A stretch of DNA of 58,655 nucleotides from Microcaldota archaeon (GTDB lineage Archaea; Micrarchaeota; Micrarchaeia; Micrarchaeales; CABMGC01), in the NCBI GenBank assembly GCA_021801225.1, contig JAJYYF010000012.1, positions 1-58,655 of the forward strand, in the 5' to 3' direction. Each line of letters opens with the position of its first letter. Positions within the stretch are counted from its first letter, which is position 1. A model generated the notes under the pieces. The model ran no database searches and was not told where the DNA came from. It saw nothing but the letters and a program-made list of their open reading frames with translations. Positions 19,352 to 28,702 of the stretch are shown in pieces. Position numbers and translations under genes: made by a program.

Positions 19352-19954
19352 ATGGCAAAATTAGAAAATAAAAAAAACAATGAAAAGAAACAAATCTCAA
19401 AAGATACAAAACTAAATAACCAAAAAAATAATCAAAACTCAAAAAAAGAAAAACAAGAAAGTACAAAAAGTAAAAATAAAATCTTTCCATATATTGTGAC
19501 TGGAGTACTTGCAATAATTATAATTATTGTATTACTATTTGTTATTTATAATTATAACTCAACTTCTTTTGCTACATTTAAATCAAACTTTAATTCAGCT
19601 CAAAGGATAGCAATAGTATCTCAATATGTAAACGGAGGTGACTATGCAAATATATCTCAATGTTCTACTGATCTAGTTCATGCAGAAACATCATCTCTCA
19701 GAAGGAATGCCAGTACTATAGATTTTTATGTAATAAATGCAACTAGCTGCACCTATGCACCTAATGGTCTTGGACATGTATTAAATCCAGTAACAACAAA
19801 CGCTTCCTCTTGTCAAAAATCAATAGCTTCAGAATCTAGCATATCTCTTAATTATAGTACTTATAATTACACAATTATAACTCCAAATCATTTGACTGTA
19901 TATGGTAACAACCAATATTTTGCACAATGTAACATAGCAATAAGTATAGTTTAA
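19352..19954 (+). CDS. Single-pass membrane protein with external Cys domain
   Basis: 200 residues: a very Lys/Asn-rich cytosolic leader (1-45), one hydrophobic helix (about 46-70, IVTGVLAIIIIIVLLFVIYN), and an external domain with four Cys and sequons. The external domain parallels the C-terminal domain of the preceding gene, from which it is separated by 12 bp. No enzyme motif. Function unknown. Confidence 0.6.
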   Translation: MAKLENKKNNEKKQISKDTKLNNQKNNQNSKKEKQESTKSKNKIFPYIVTGVLAIIIIIVLLFVIYNYNSTSFATFKSNFNSAQRIAIVSQYVNGGDYANISQCSTDLVHAETSSLRRNASTIDFYVINATSCTYAPNGLGHVLNPVTTNASSCQKSIASESSISLNYSTYNYTIITPNHLTVYGNNQYFAQCNIAISIV

Positions 19955-19995
19955 TTTTTTATTTTATCTTAAATTTTTTAATAGGTAATTAAGTA

Positions 19996-20778
19996 ATGTT
20001 ATTTAAAAATAAAAAAAATAAAGCTCAATTCTCTGAAGAAAAATTAAGTGTGAATGGAGTTGAGTTTGATGTTTTTGTAAAAGTAAGCAAAGGCAATTCT
20101 GTTTCTGCAAAGATCAATAACGGAGTTATGTTTATACATATACCAAGAAGATTAAATAAAAAAGAAAAATTACTTGCAAAACAAAGAATCCAAGCGAAAT
20201 TAGTTAAAAAATTAGAAAAATTAGATAAAACAGAATTAGAGGTATTAAAACTCAAAAAATTCTTAATAAAAGAAAACTCTAAATTTTCAATTCTTAACTC
20301 TGTTTATACTGTAAAAGTTTCATACACACAAACTAAGCAAATTAGAACAAAACTAAATTCCTCTATACTGGAAATAATTCTTCCAATGCATCTACAAAAC
20401 AAAAATAATGATGAAATAATATCAAAAAAATTTAAAAAAGCAATTTCAAAAGAGTTCATTCCTCATTTAAAAGCCATAATACAAGAAATAAATTCACAAT
20501 ACTACAACTTACATTTTAATCATTTGAGAATACATAACTCTAATGGTTTATGGGGAAGTTATAGTAGAAGCACTAAAAATATACACTTAAACTTCAAATT
20601 GCTCTTTGCTCCTGAAGAAATTATACGTTATGTAATAATACATGAACTTTCGCATATTACCTTTCCAAATCATAATAAAGAGTTCTGGGATAATGTATCG
20701 ATTGCTTGTCCTGATTATTTAGAAAAAAGAAAGTGGTTGAGGAAAAATGGCAATAAACTTGGTTACTTCAATCAATAG
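19996..20778 (+). CDS. YgjP/DUF45-type zinc metallopeptidase-like protein
   Basis: 260 residues. The C-terminal part has HELSHITFPNHNKEFW, a gluzincin-type HExxH with the downstream H used by the DUF45/YgjP (M48-like) family, preceded by LRIHNSNGLWGSY, the family's conserved Arg/Trp/Gly stretch. Length and layout match YgjP. It has no signal peptide, so it should be cytosolic. Its 3' end overlaps hjc on the other strand by 11 nt. Substrate unknown. Confidence 0.8.
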   Translation: MLFKNKKNKAQFSEEKLSVNGVEFDVFVKVSKGNSVSAKINNGVMFIHIPRRLNKKEKLLAKQRIQAKLVKKLEKLDKTELEVLKLKKFLIKENSKFSILNSVYTVKVSYTQTKQIRTKLNSSILEIILPMHLQNKNNDEIISKKFKKAISKEFIPHLKAIIQEINSQYYNLHFNHLRIHNSNGLWGSYSRSTKNIHLNFKLLFAPEEIIRYVIIHELSHITFPNHNKEFWDNVSIACPDYLEKRKWLRKNGNKLGYFNQ

Positions 20779-21205
20779 CCATTATGTTTTCTTGTAATTT
20801 ATTCTCAATCTTTTCATATTTCCAAGGAAGTATACTATCTAAGATTCTATTCATTTCAAGAACTTTTATTCTGGTTATGCTATAATCTTTTTCTCCTTGT
20901 TTAAGTTCATCAAGTTTTATAAAAAACCAACCTTTTCCATTCATTCTCCATGCAATATATGTTGGAAATTTAGTATTCTGTTCCCACTCATATAATTTCT
21001 TGTATCCGTCCATATCTATACTCAATCTATTCTTTTCCCACGCTTTACATTCTATGGCAATGCATACCTTATCTTTAATTGCTATTATATCTGGCCCTAA
21101 AGAATTTACACCAGAACCTGCGCTTCTTAATACTGAATAACCCATATTATAAAATATATTTAATAATTCTCTTTCACTTCTTGCGCCTTTCATATATCTG
21201 TGCAA
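20768..21205 (-). CDS. hjc: Archaeal Holliday junction resolvase Hjc
   Basis: 145-residue member of the archaeal resolvase family that cuts four-way DNA junctions in recombination. The N-terminal RYMKGARSERELL matches Hjc (Glu11), GPDII gives Asp39 and IECKAW gives Glu52 and Lys54, completing the PD-(D/E)xK catalytic set. The first ATG is kept because known Hjc proteins also have RY.KG at their start. It is convergent with the DUF45 gene. Confidence 0.9.
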   Translation of the reverse strand: MHRYMKGARSERELLNIFYNMGYSVLRSAGSGVNSLGPDIIAIKDKVCIAIECKAWEKNRLSIDMDGYKKLYEWEQNTKFPTYIAWRMNGKGWFFIKLDELKQGEKDYSITRIKVLEMNRILDSILPWKYEKIENKLQENIMAID

Positions 21206-21457
21206 AATATCACAAATTATAACTTGTTATTTAATCCTAAATATCTTTCTATAAAATCAATTTTTAATTTTTTCAATATTACATTCAGTTAAATTTAAGT
21301 TATATTTAAATTATGTGTATACATTGACGATATTACATTGAATTTATTTATTCATCATACTATCATCTTTGAATTAAAATTATTTTTAATTTTCAGATTT
21401 ATCTATGAAAACAGTATTTATACTTAATACTTTTTATTTCTTTTAAAATTAAAATTA

Positions 21458-21479
21458 GGAAAGCTTTATATATTTAAGT
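21458..21479 (+). promoter_or_regulatory. Promoter of the T4SS-like operon
   Basis: BRE-like GGAAAGC (21458-21464) followed by TTTATATATTTAAG (21465-21478), 35 nt before ATG 21513. The 301-nt gap 21206-21506 is otherwise very AT-rich, serves the divergent hjc promoter too, and shows no gene. Confidence 0.6.
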
Positions 21480-21512
21480 ATAATATATATACTTTAGTAT
21501 AAGGTTATGTAT

Positions 21513-21923
21513 ATGAATATAAGAAGTATTCTTTCGGGAAAGAAAATAATTGGGCTCATGCCAATGCCAATAATTGTTTTTATGTTTTTATTAAGCTTAA
21601 AACCAGTTATGGGATCAATGACTAACGTACCAACATTTGACATAATAACTACCCTCAACTCTATACAAAGTATTCTTGCACAAATAGGTCCTACACTTAG
21701 TGCGGTACTTTTTATAATAGCTGGGATATTTTATGCTTTAGGCCAACTTTTTCCAACTTACAAAAGAGCAACTTTGCATAGTGCTTCAATAGATATAATA
21801 ATAGGAGCAATAATAGTTGCAGTTTTGTCTGTTGCCTCAACTGGTCTAGCTGTAGCTTCAACTCACTTACTGACTAATGCTACTGCAAATACGATAATTA
21901 ATCTTACTTCAAACACGGTGTAA
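21513..21923 (+). CDS. VirB2-like small membrane protein
   Basis: 136 residues from ATG 21513 (chosen over 21507 for spacing to AAGGT). Layout: N-terminal hydrophobic leader, then two closely spaced helices (ILAQIGPTLSAVLFIIAGIFYALG and a second after TYKRATLHSASIDI), with a short basic loop LFPTYKRA between. This is the architecture of VirB2/TrbC pilin-like proteins in type IV secretion systems. A second gene with the same plan lies at 50071-50526. First gene of a tightly packed operon of membrane proteins and two HerA/VirB4 ATPases. Family call by architecture only. Confidence 0.6.
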   Translation: MNIRSILSGKKIIGLMPMPIIVFMFLLSLKPVMGSMTNVPTFDIITTLNSIQSILAQIGPTLSAVLFIIAGIFYALGQLFPTYKRATLHSASIDIIIGAIIVAVLSVASTGLAVASTHLLTNATANTIINLTSNTV

Positions 21924-21926
21924 CTT

Positions 21927-22982
21927 TTGAGCATAGGCTTTACCACTTATGGCTATGATATTGTAATTTATTTAATTGCCATAATGTTGTCAATAGGGGG
22001 AATAACTCTCGGATTAGGTTATGCCCTAAATGAAAGAAAGTTAAAGGAATTTGGGAAGAAAGAATTAACTGAATCACTATTCAACGGAATAATAGTAGGT
22101 GGCTTATTTCTTCTATTTTCAAGTAATGGGGCTTTAGGGATAGTAATAAATCAATTAACTCTTAGTAATAATACTACAATCAGCTGCAGTGCTATTCTAT
22201 CTCAAAATCCTGCTATTTGTCTTGCAAATAACTATTTAGTTGGAACAGAACCATACACATTTGACGGTGTCCAGCATTACTCAGTTCTATCTAGCGTTAC
22301 TTCCTTGATGGTAAGCCTTATATCATTAAATACTGTACTTGGATTAGTTGGGTCTTCAAAAATTGATTTAATTATAATAACTATTTCTTTATCTTATGTT
22401 GTAAATCCAATAATAACTCAAATACAGTATCTTATACGAATACTTAGCACCATCTCTATAAGTATTTTAGTTCAGGCAGCTATTATAACCTTAATTGCAT
22501 TTTCTGCATTATCCCTCATACTTCCATCAGGTATAATTCTTAGATCTTTTTATCCAACTAGAAAATTAGGGGGATTTTTAATAGCCGTTGCGATAGGCCT
22601 GTATGTTGTACTACCTTTATCTTACGTTTTAAATGCCAGTATGGCTTCATCATTTTCAACTAATGTAAACTCAACTTCATTATCTGAGGTTACTTTATCC
22701 ACTAAGAATTTTCAAAATACCTTACTAAACTCCGGTGCAGAAGCACAAAATAGCAATGACAGTATACTAACCAGCTTAGCAAATACAATATCTGGAGGGA
22801 TAACTTCCCTGACTAACTCTATTAGTAATACGATAACTTATCTTTACAGTATAATTAGTTATTTTATAGTTTATGTTTTTATTTTGCCTATCTTCAGTCT
22901 AATATTAACTGGCATTTCTATAAGAGAACTATCTCAAATCTTAGGTTCTGAAGCATTTTTTGGAAAATTTGACATATTGTGA
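21927..22982 (+). CDS. VirB6-like polytopic membrane protein
   Basis: 351 residues with about seven hydrophobic helices; TTG start 3 bp after the upstream stop with GGTG before it. A moderately long polar Ser/Asn/Thr loop (around residues 235-290) separates the sixth and seventh helices. Between VirB2-like and VirB4-like genes, a VirB6/TrbL-like inner-membrane channel role fits, but there is no decisive motif. Confidence 0.55.
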   Translation: MSIGFTTYGYDIVIYLIAIMLSIGGITLGLGYALNERKLKEFGKKELTESLFNGIIVGGLFLLFSSNGALGIVINQLTLSNNTTISCSAILSQNPAICLANNYLVGTEPYTFDGVQHYSVLSSVTSLMVSLISLNTVLGLVGSSKIDLIIITISLSYVVNPIITQIQYLIRILSTISISILVQAAIITLIAFSALSLILPSGIILRSFYPTRKLGGFLIAVAIGLYVVLPLSYVLNASMASSFSTNVNSTSLSEVTLSTKNFQNTLLNSGAEAQNSNDSILTSLANTISGGITSLTNSISNTITYLYSIISYFIVYVFILPIFSLILTGISIRELSQILGSEAFFGKFDIL

Positions 22983-22986
22983 TTAA

Positions 22987-23706
22987 ATGAAAGAAGCTGA
23001 GCTGTTTAATAAATTACTTTTTTATATAATATACATAACTTCAGTGATTTTTCTTTTAATTACGTTTATATCAGGCTCCTTTTATTTGATAATAATTTCA
23101 TCTGGTCTTCTTTTGTTATCGTTAATATATCTTCATTCTGGGCATATAGTAAATAACTATCTAATTAAAAAATCAAAAATTATCGAAATATCAAATAATT
23201 ATACATTAAGTTCTTCTTTGAATTCTGTTTTCAAAAGAAAAGGCACTCAATATGTTGGGATTTCAATGGCAGAAATTAAACAATATGGCCAATCTAACAT
23301 ATCTTCTGAATCTATGAAATCTTTGATAGAAGCAATTCATGAACCTTTTGAATTCTCCATTTATTTTTACGAGTTAGATAAAGAAAAACTTCTCGAACCT
23401 TTAGAAACAAAGAAAAAAATGAAAGAAATATCTCTGACTAAAATTAATGAAAATAAACAAGATAAAATAAATCTTATAAAAAGAGAAATAGAAATATTAA
23501 ATTCAGAAATAGAAAATATACGTTCCTCTCCAAAGTCATTTGATGTTTCTATACTAATAAAATCTTTTTCAATTTCTAATAGTGAAGGAGAAGCAGTCAC
23601 ACAATCATTTAAAACCATTCAAAGAATAGCTGATACATTCTCTGCTTCTCTAAAATTAGAATATGAGATTATCCGAGGAGAAAAGCTACTTGAGTTTTTT
23701 AGTTGA
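22987..23706 (+). CDS. VirB3/VirB4 N-terminal-like protein
   Basis: 239 residues. Two N-terminal membrane helices (residues about 10-50, like VirB3/PrgI), then a soluble domain with AIHEPFEFSIYFYEL, a Lys/Glu-rich coiled segment (about 145-180), and SFDVSILIKSFSISNSEGEAV. That pattern resembles the N-terminal domain that precedes the ATPase in archaeal VirB4-type proteins. The ATPase itself is encoded by the next gene, so VirB4 seems to be split into two polypeptides here. The next gene's ATG lies 5 nt after this stop. Confidence 0.55.
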   Translation: MKEAELFNKLLFYIIYITSVIFLLITFISGSFYLIIISSGLLLLSLIYLHSGHIVNNYLIKKSKIIEISNNYTLSSSLNSVFKRKGTQYVGISMAEIKQYGQSNISSESMKSLIEAIHEPFEFSIYFYELDKEKLLEPLETKKKMKEISLTKINENKQDKINLIKREIEILNSEIENIRSSPKSFDVSILIKSFSISNSEGEAVTQSFKTIQRIADTFSASLKLEYEIIRGEKLLEFFS

Positions 23707-23711
23707 TTTTG

Positions 23712-24824
23712 ATGAAAACAAACATTATTGGAAGTAATAATTTATCAAGATTATTGGTAATACCTAAAGAACCTGAAGAAAAATATGATCAAATAATTAA
23801 AAATTCTAAAAATGGAATATATCTGGGTAATTCTTCAACAATGTCTAAACCTTTTTTCATAGACTTCGAGAATCTTATTAATCTCCATATTTTTGTAGTT
23901 GGAATGACAGGAAGTGGGAAAACATTTATGGTTAAAAATCTTATGCTCAAACTTTTCGGTTGTTTAAACTCAACTATTTTTCTTTTAGATTTTACTGGAG
24001 AATACTCTTCATTTGCAGCGTTCATAAATTCTAAGACCTTTTCAAAAAATTCTTTAAAATATGCTTATGAAAAAGATGAAAATTCTGTATTTTATTTAAA
24101 TTTGGAATTATTATCAGAAAAACAAAAAATAGCTACCTCAACTGAAATAATTTCATTTTTAGTTGAGTTTATGAGAGAAAGAAAGATCGGCACAAAAAAT
24201 AAATTATTTATAATAATCGATGAAGCATGGAAAGTAATCCATGAAAAATCTGAAATCAATACCTTAATCAGAGAAGGTAGAAAATATTCAATAGGAGTAA
24301 TATTGTCTTCACAAATAATAGAGGATATAGATCAAAAAATACTCTCGAATTTTTCTTCATTATTTGTATTTAGAACTCAAAATATGGAAACTCTTGAAAA
24401 ACTGAAAGTTAATTATCAAATCCCTCAAGAATATGTAGAAAAAATTCAAAATTTAACTGTCGGTAATTGTATTGCGATAATGATTTATAATTCGGATAAA
24501 AGAGGAATTTTTGAAATAAATAAAATAATTGGAGTTAATCTCTCTAAAAAAATAAATTTATTTTTAAGTGGTAATATGATTGAAATAAAAAAAGAAAAAA
24601 TAGAAATGCTAATACGCGAGGTCTCAAAAGAAGATCCTTCTGAATTAATTATTAAATTAAATTCAAATAACAATATTGACTTGAGTACTTTAATATTAGA
24701 ACTTATAAAATTAAATGCAGACAGGTTAGAGTTACTTTCCGGCTTATTAGGCTTAGGATTGGATTATAAAAAAATAGCTGATTCTTTTGCAAATGTATTA
24801 GATGGTGTAACTTATGTTATCTAA
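23712..24824 (+). CDS. VirB4/HerA-type ATPase
   Basis: 370 residues from ATG 23712 (an in-frame TTG at 23703 is also possible). Walker A GMTGSGKTFM near residue 64, Walker B LFIIIDEAWKV near 167, then LSSQIIEDID with the conserved Gln, and a C-terminal FRTQN segment typical of HerA/VirB4 motors. It lacks the usual N-terminal VirB4 domain, which the preceding gene appears to supply. It should energise export or pilus assembly at the membrane. It overlaps the next gene by 11 bp. Confidence 0.8.
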   Translation: MKTNIIGSNNLSRLLVIPKEPEEKYDQIIKNSKNGIYLGNSSTMSKPFFIDFENLINLHIFVVGMTGSGKTFMVKNLMLKLFGCLNSTIFLLDFTGEYSSFAAFINSKTFSKNSLKYAYEKDENSVFYLNLELLSEKQKIATSTEIISFLVEFMRERKIGTKNKLFIIIDEAWKVIHEKSEINTLIREGRKYSIGVILSSQIIEDIDQKILSNFSSLFVFRTQNMETLEKLKVNYQIPQEYVEKIQNLTVGNCIAIMIYNSDKRGIFEINKIIGVNLSKKINLFLSGNMIEIKKEKIEMLIREVSKEDPSELIIKLNSNNNIDLSTLILELIKLNADRLELLSGLLGLGLDYKKIADSFANVLDGVTYVI

Positions 24825-25494
24825 AACTGAAAAATTCATCTTTACTTCAAAAATACAAATAACTGCTAAAACAAAAGTTACATTTGAAACTATAAGATCA
24901 AATTTGGTAGATCATAAAAGCTTAAAACTAATAAAAAATGATAAATCACTTTTATATTTAATTAAAAGTAATGATTCGGATTATTATTCTACATTAGAGT
25001 TATTTGAAGATAAAATATCTTTCATAACTTACTCTAATTCATTTCCTTCATTATATTCTAACGATTCAATAATGAAATTAATACTATTATTATCATTCAT
25101 GAAAGATATTTATGTAGTTGAACTAGTTGATTTATATCCTTATTTAATTGAACTTTTCAAGTCAGTTTCGTTATCTAATACTCATATTATCAATAAGATT
25201 GAGAAAAAATCTAGAAACATAAATCCTCCTGAATTAATATTATCAAAGCGTAATATAGATTTACAAAAAGAAAATAAATCTTTGTCTCTTGATTTATCTA
25301 ATAAAAAATCCGAAATTACTCTACTTTTTCTTAAATTTATTTTATTAAAATATAATAACAGAATAAATATTTTTGAGTTATCAAAAGATTTAGAAATGGA
25401 AGAACAACATATTAGGTATTTAATCTCTGAACTTAATAATTCAAGAGCTCCTATAAAGTGGCTGAATAAAAATGAATTTGCGGTAATCAAATGA
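24814..25494 (+). CDS. Hypothetical soluble protein of the T4SS-like operon, possible wHTH end
   Basis: 226 residues, Lys/Ser/Leu/Ile-rich, no membrane helix or catalytic motif. The final 60 residues (LFLKFILLKYNN, then ELSKDLEMEEQHIRYLISEL) read like a winged-helix fold. It overlaps the genes on both sides by 11 and 4 bp, so it is firmly part of the operon. No family recognised. Confidence 0.6.
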   Translation: MLSKTEKFIFTSKIQITAKTKVTFETIRSNLVDHKSLKLIKNDKSLLYLIKSNDSDYYSTLELFEDKISFITYSNSFPSLYSNDSIMKLILLLSFMKDIYVVELVDLYPYLIELFKSVSLSNTHIINKIEKKSRNINPPELILSKRNIDLQKENKSLSLDLSNKKSEITLLFLKFILLKYNNRINIFELSKDLEMEEQHIRYLISELNNSRAPIKWLNKNEFAVIK

Positions 25495-26024
25495 TTAACT
25501 ATTCTATTTTCACTGATTTTTTTATACTTATTATTGGCATATCTATAATGATACTTTTACGTTCTATAAAATATACTAATAAAAAAATTAATATTCACAC
25601 CCCTATTTTCACTGACTTTTCTAATAAATCAAATATTCAACTGATGATTCCTAAAAAAGAATTCTCTTATACTTTATCTGAACTTTTTCAGATAAATGAC
25701 TTAAACTATTCAAAGTTTTCTACAATACTGCTAAAAAATAAAGAGGTAGCTTTTTATGGAAAACACATATCATTAGAAAGTAAGTGTATAAGAAATTCCA
25801 CCTTAAATATTTTAAAATCTAATTTATTTATTGTATCTGGAAATAAAAATAATGAAATTTTCAAAAAGAAAGATAGTACATCTTTATTTTATATCGATAA
25901 AAAGCCATTCCTATTAATAGAAAACAACACTATTTTACTATCAAAATCAATAAATTTTGATTCTAGCGGTTCATTACTTTTATGGAATTTGTTGTTTGAA
26001 GAACCAAAATTTATTACTATTTGA
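25491..26024 (+). CDS. Hypothetical single-pass membrane protein
   Basis: 177 residues with one N-terminal hydrophobic helix (about 7-24, FFILIIGISIMILL) and a Ser/Asn/Lys-rich soluble domain. It overlaps the upstream gene by 4 bp (ATGA). No family recognised; an accessory part of the secretion-like operon by position. Confidence 0.55.
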   Translation: MINYSIFTDFFILIIGISIMILLRSIKYTNKKINIHTPIFTDFSNKSNIQLMIPKKEFSYTLSELFQINDLNYSKFSTILLKNKEVAFYGKHISLESKCIRNSTLNILKSNLFIVSGNKNNEIFKKKDSTSLFYIDKKPFLLIENNTILLSKSINFDSSGSLLLWNLLFEEPKFITI

Positions 26025-26033
26025 GGTTTTTAA

Positions 26034-26216
26034 TTGAATTTATATAGCATATTACTTTTTATAAAAATTTTTATTGGGACATTTGCTGGAATTATTAGTT
26101 TAATTGCATCATTTTCACTTCTGTTATCTAAAAATAATAATTTACATATGTTTTTTGTTGAAAAATTACTAGGCTTAGCAATTCTTTGTATCATTATGTT
26201 ATTATTAGTTGGTTAA
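26034..26216 (+). CDS. Small two-helix membrane protein (60 aa)
   Basis: TTG start with GAGGT eight bases upstream, a good ribosome-binding match that decides this start. Two hydrophobic helices fill nearly the whole chain with a short SKNNNLH loop. VirB2/VirB3-sized; function unknown. Confidence 0.5.
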   Translation: MNLYSILLFIKIFIGTFAGIISLIASFSLLLSKNNNLHMFFVEKLLGLAILCIIMLLLVG

Positions 26217-26217
26217 A

Positions 26218-26481
26218 ATGGAAAATATACTTTCACTTAATTTTAAAAAAAATTTAATTAGGACTGATATATTAATAATATTCACGTGCATATTGTTATC
26301 AGAACTGTCAATATTCTTATATTTAAATATACTTTCAATTTTTAATATTATTTTTTTATTATTCTGTACAATCATCTTAATATTTCTAACAATAAAAAGT
26401 AGAAAAATTTTAATTTTTTCAAATTGGACATCACTCTATTTACTTTTATTGATACTTTTAATCTTTATTTGTTCATTGTGA
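26218..26481 (+). CDS. Small membrane protein (87 aa)
   Basis: ATG 26218, one base after the stop of the previous gene (an in-frame TTG lies at 26209). Three to four hydrophobic segments and few polar residues. It ends 4 bp before the large ATPase gene. No family recognised. Confidence 0.5.
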   Translation: MENILSLNFKKNLIRTDILIIFTCILLSELSIFLYLNILSIFNIIFLLFCTIILIFLTIKSRKILIFSNWTSLYLLLLILLIFICSL

Positions 26482-26485
26482 TTTG

Positions 26486-28702
26486 ATGCAATTTTCCAAT
26501 GTGTTTATTATAAAACAACTTCCAGATATGCTAAATGAAAATTTATTTATAAACTCATTTCTTGGGAAGCCTTTTGCATTGCATCATGACTTTAAAAATT
26601 CTAAAACTTATATAATACTTGATAAAAAATTCTCTTCAAAAGAATTATTTTTATCTATATCTGGGCTATCTTTATTTGAAACAGATTTACCTGAAGAAAC
26701 CTCAAATTTACTACAAATATTTCCTTATTATGAGATAAATTTGGATAACAAAGGAAAACCATTGTCAAAATTTGATGATTTTTATAAATTATTTTATGGT
26801 AAAAATTCTTCTGCAACATTTATTTTTTATCCTTCTGAACCAAAAGAAACTTTACTTCTAAAAAAAGAGATTGAAATAGCACTTAGTAAAGAAGAAATAC
26901 GAGCAAATAAACAAAGTTCATTTAATGGCATTAAGTTTCAAAATGAATCAAAACAATATGATTTATTTTACGATTATGGTAAAAGAAATATTTTATTATC
27001 TATGCTAACTACTGTAAACGAATGCCTCTTAAATAATGGTTTTTCTTACTCAATTTCTATACTTGTTAAAAATACTGATAAAGATATTATTTCTTATTTA
27101 AATTCTAAAGTATATTTATTAGCCACAAAATTAATTACTGCATCTATTTACGATGTAAATTTTGAACTTCTAAATAATAAAAATGCATTGCCATTTTCTG
27201 AACAAAAATTATCAAGTTCTATATTTTTTTCGGATCATATCTCAACTGTCAAATCAATTTCTACAGAATTTTTTGAGTTCTACGGGGAGATACCTGTAGG
27301 GACTTATTTGAAGGAAGCTCTAAACGATACTAATAAAAAAATACTTTTAGATAGAAACGTTTTCAATCTTGGAACTCTTGTTACTGGTGTTCCAGGTTCC
27401 GGAAAAACTTCATCTACAATGCATATAATTAAAGAGCTACTTTCTAAAAATAGACCTTATATTGGAATAATATCCCCTACGGAGGAATGGAATTATTTCG
27501 GAGCAGAATTTAATTTGTTTATAATAAAATTATATAATTCAAAGATATCAATACCATTTTTTAATTGTCCAAAAACAATAAAAAAAGAAAAATTTTATGA
27601 AAACTTAGCAATGCTTTTATCTTCTGCATCTAATTCTGGACCTTATAAAAATGCAATGGAGAAATGTCTTCTGAGTGCATTTAGTAAAGTATATGAAAAA
27701 ACAATTTCTCCAGAACCTGAAGAAGTTTATGAAGAGATAATAAATAAAGTAATAGAACGTCATGGAAAAAGAACAAATACAGGGGTTAAGCTTTCAAAGC
27801 ACGGAGAAAATATTATTGCTGCATTAGAACCTATACGACTAATGTTAAAAAAAGAGGAATTTGCATATTCTAAAGGAGCAAATTTTATTGAATTGCTTAA
27901 GAAGGGTGTGGTATTTGACCTTTCTGAGGTTAGTAATTCTCTTAAACCTTTTTTTTATTCATTAATTCTAAATCAAATTTATAGTGTTGTAGAAGATTTT
28001 GATACATTTGGTGATAAAGATTTGAGAATGTTACTTTGTTTAGAAGAAGCACAGTTAATTTTTAAAGATGAAAACTCGGTAGCTTCTTTTGATATAATGC
28101 AAAGAATACAAGATTTTAGGAAGAAAGGCATAGGCCTTTTTCTTATAACGCATAATGTTAATGATATTGCTTTAGAAATAAGACGTCTATGTCAATTGAA
28201 ATTATACTTCAGGCAGAGTCCAGACTCTGCAAAAATCGCATTCAATGATCTTATCCTATCTCCCATACTATTCGATGATGTTGTAGAAAAGTTAAAACTC
28301 TTAAAAAATGGTACATGTATATTTACTCCGATAATAATTAGCAATGAAAGACGCGATATATCTAAATCAATTTTTATAAATACCTTAAAACACTTTCCTC
28401 AAAAAACAACTAACGAAAATTATTCAAGATCCCAAAAAAATTATGTTACTCAAATAAAATTACTAAATTCTGAATTACTTCCAATACCTAACAAATTAGT
28501 TGATATTTTATATTTAGAAGAAGTAGTTGATACCTCTATTACTAATGAATTTGGGGTTATTACTACTGATAAATTAATCAAAGATAAATTATGTAAGATA
28601 ATTATTCATGGTAATAAGAAAAAAGATAGTCTTTACTTCAAAATAAAAGGCGGAATTGAAAATAAAATAGTAATTAACAATTACAAAGATAACAATTTCT
28701 GA
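26486..28702 (+). CDS. Large HerA/VirB4-like ATPase
   Basis: 738 residues from ATG 26486, which has GTGAT just upstream. An N-terminal domain of about 290 residues is followed by Walker A GVPGSGKTSS near residue 301, ISPTEEW after strand 2, Walker B MLLCLEEAQLIF near 515 and a sensor stretch FLITHNVNDIA, then a C-terminal beta-rich tail. This is a full HerA/DUF87-type motor, the second ATPase of the operon, possibly analogous to a VirD4-like coupling or VirB4 motor. Its 3' end overlaps the convergent Nre gene by 22 nt. Confidence 0.8.
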   Translation: MQFSNVFIIKQLPDMLNENLFINSFLGKPFALHHDFKNSKTYIILDKKFSSKELFLSISGLSLFETDLPEETSNLLQIFPYYEINLDNKGKPLSKFDDFYKLFYGKNSSATFIFYPSEPKETLLLKKEIEIALSKEEIRANKQSSFNGIKFQNESKQYDLFYDYGKRNILLSMLTTVNECLLNNGFSYSISILVKNTDKDIISYLNSKVYLLATKLITASIYDVNFELLNNKNALPFSEQKLSSSIFFSDHISTVKSISTEFFEFYGEIPVGTYLKEALNDTNKKILLDRNVFNLGTLVTGVPGSGKTSSTMHIIKELLSKNRPYIGIISPTEEWNYFGAEFNLFIIKLYNSKISIPFFNCPKTIKKEKFYENLAMLLSSASNSGPYKNAMEKCLLSAFSKVYEKTISPEPEEVYEEIINKVIERHGKRTNTGVKLSKHGENIIAALEPIRLMLKKEEFAYSKGANFIELLKKGVVFDLSEVSNSLKPFFYSLILNQIYSVVEDFDTFGDKDLRMLLCLEEAQLIFKDENSVASFDIMQRIQDFRKKGIGLFLITHNVNDIALEIRRLCQLKLYFRQSPDSAKIAFNDLILSPILFDDVVEKLKLLKNGTCIFTPIIISNERRDISKSIFINTLKHFPQKTTNENYSRSQKNYVTQIKLLNSELLPIPNKLVDILYLEEVVDTSITNEFGVITTDKLIKDKLCKIIIHGNKKKDSLYFKIKGGIENKIVINNYKDNNF

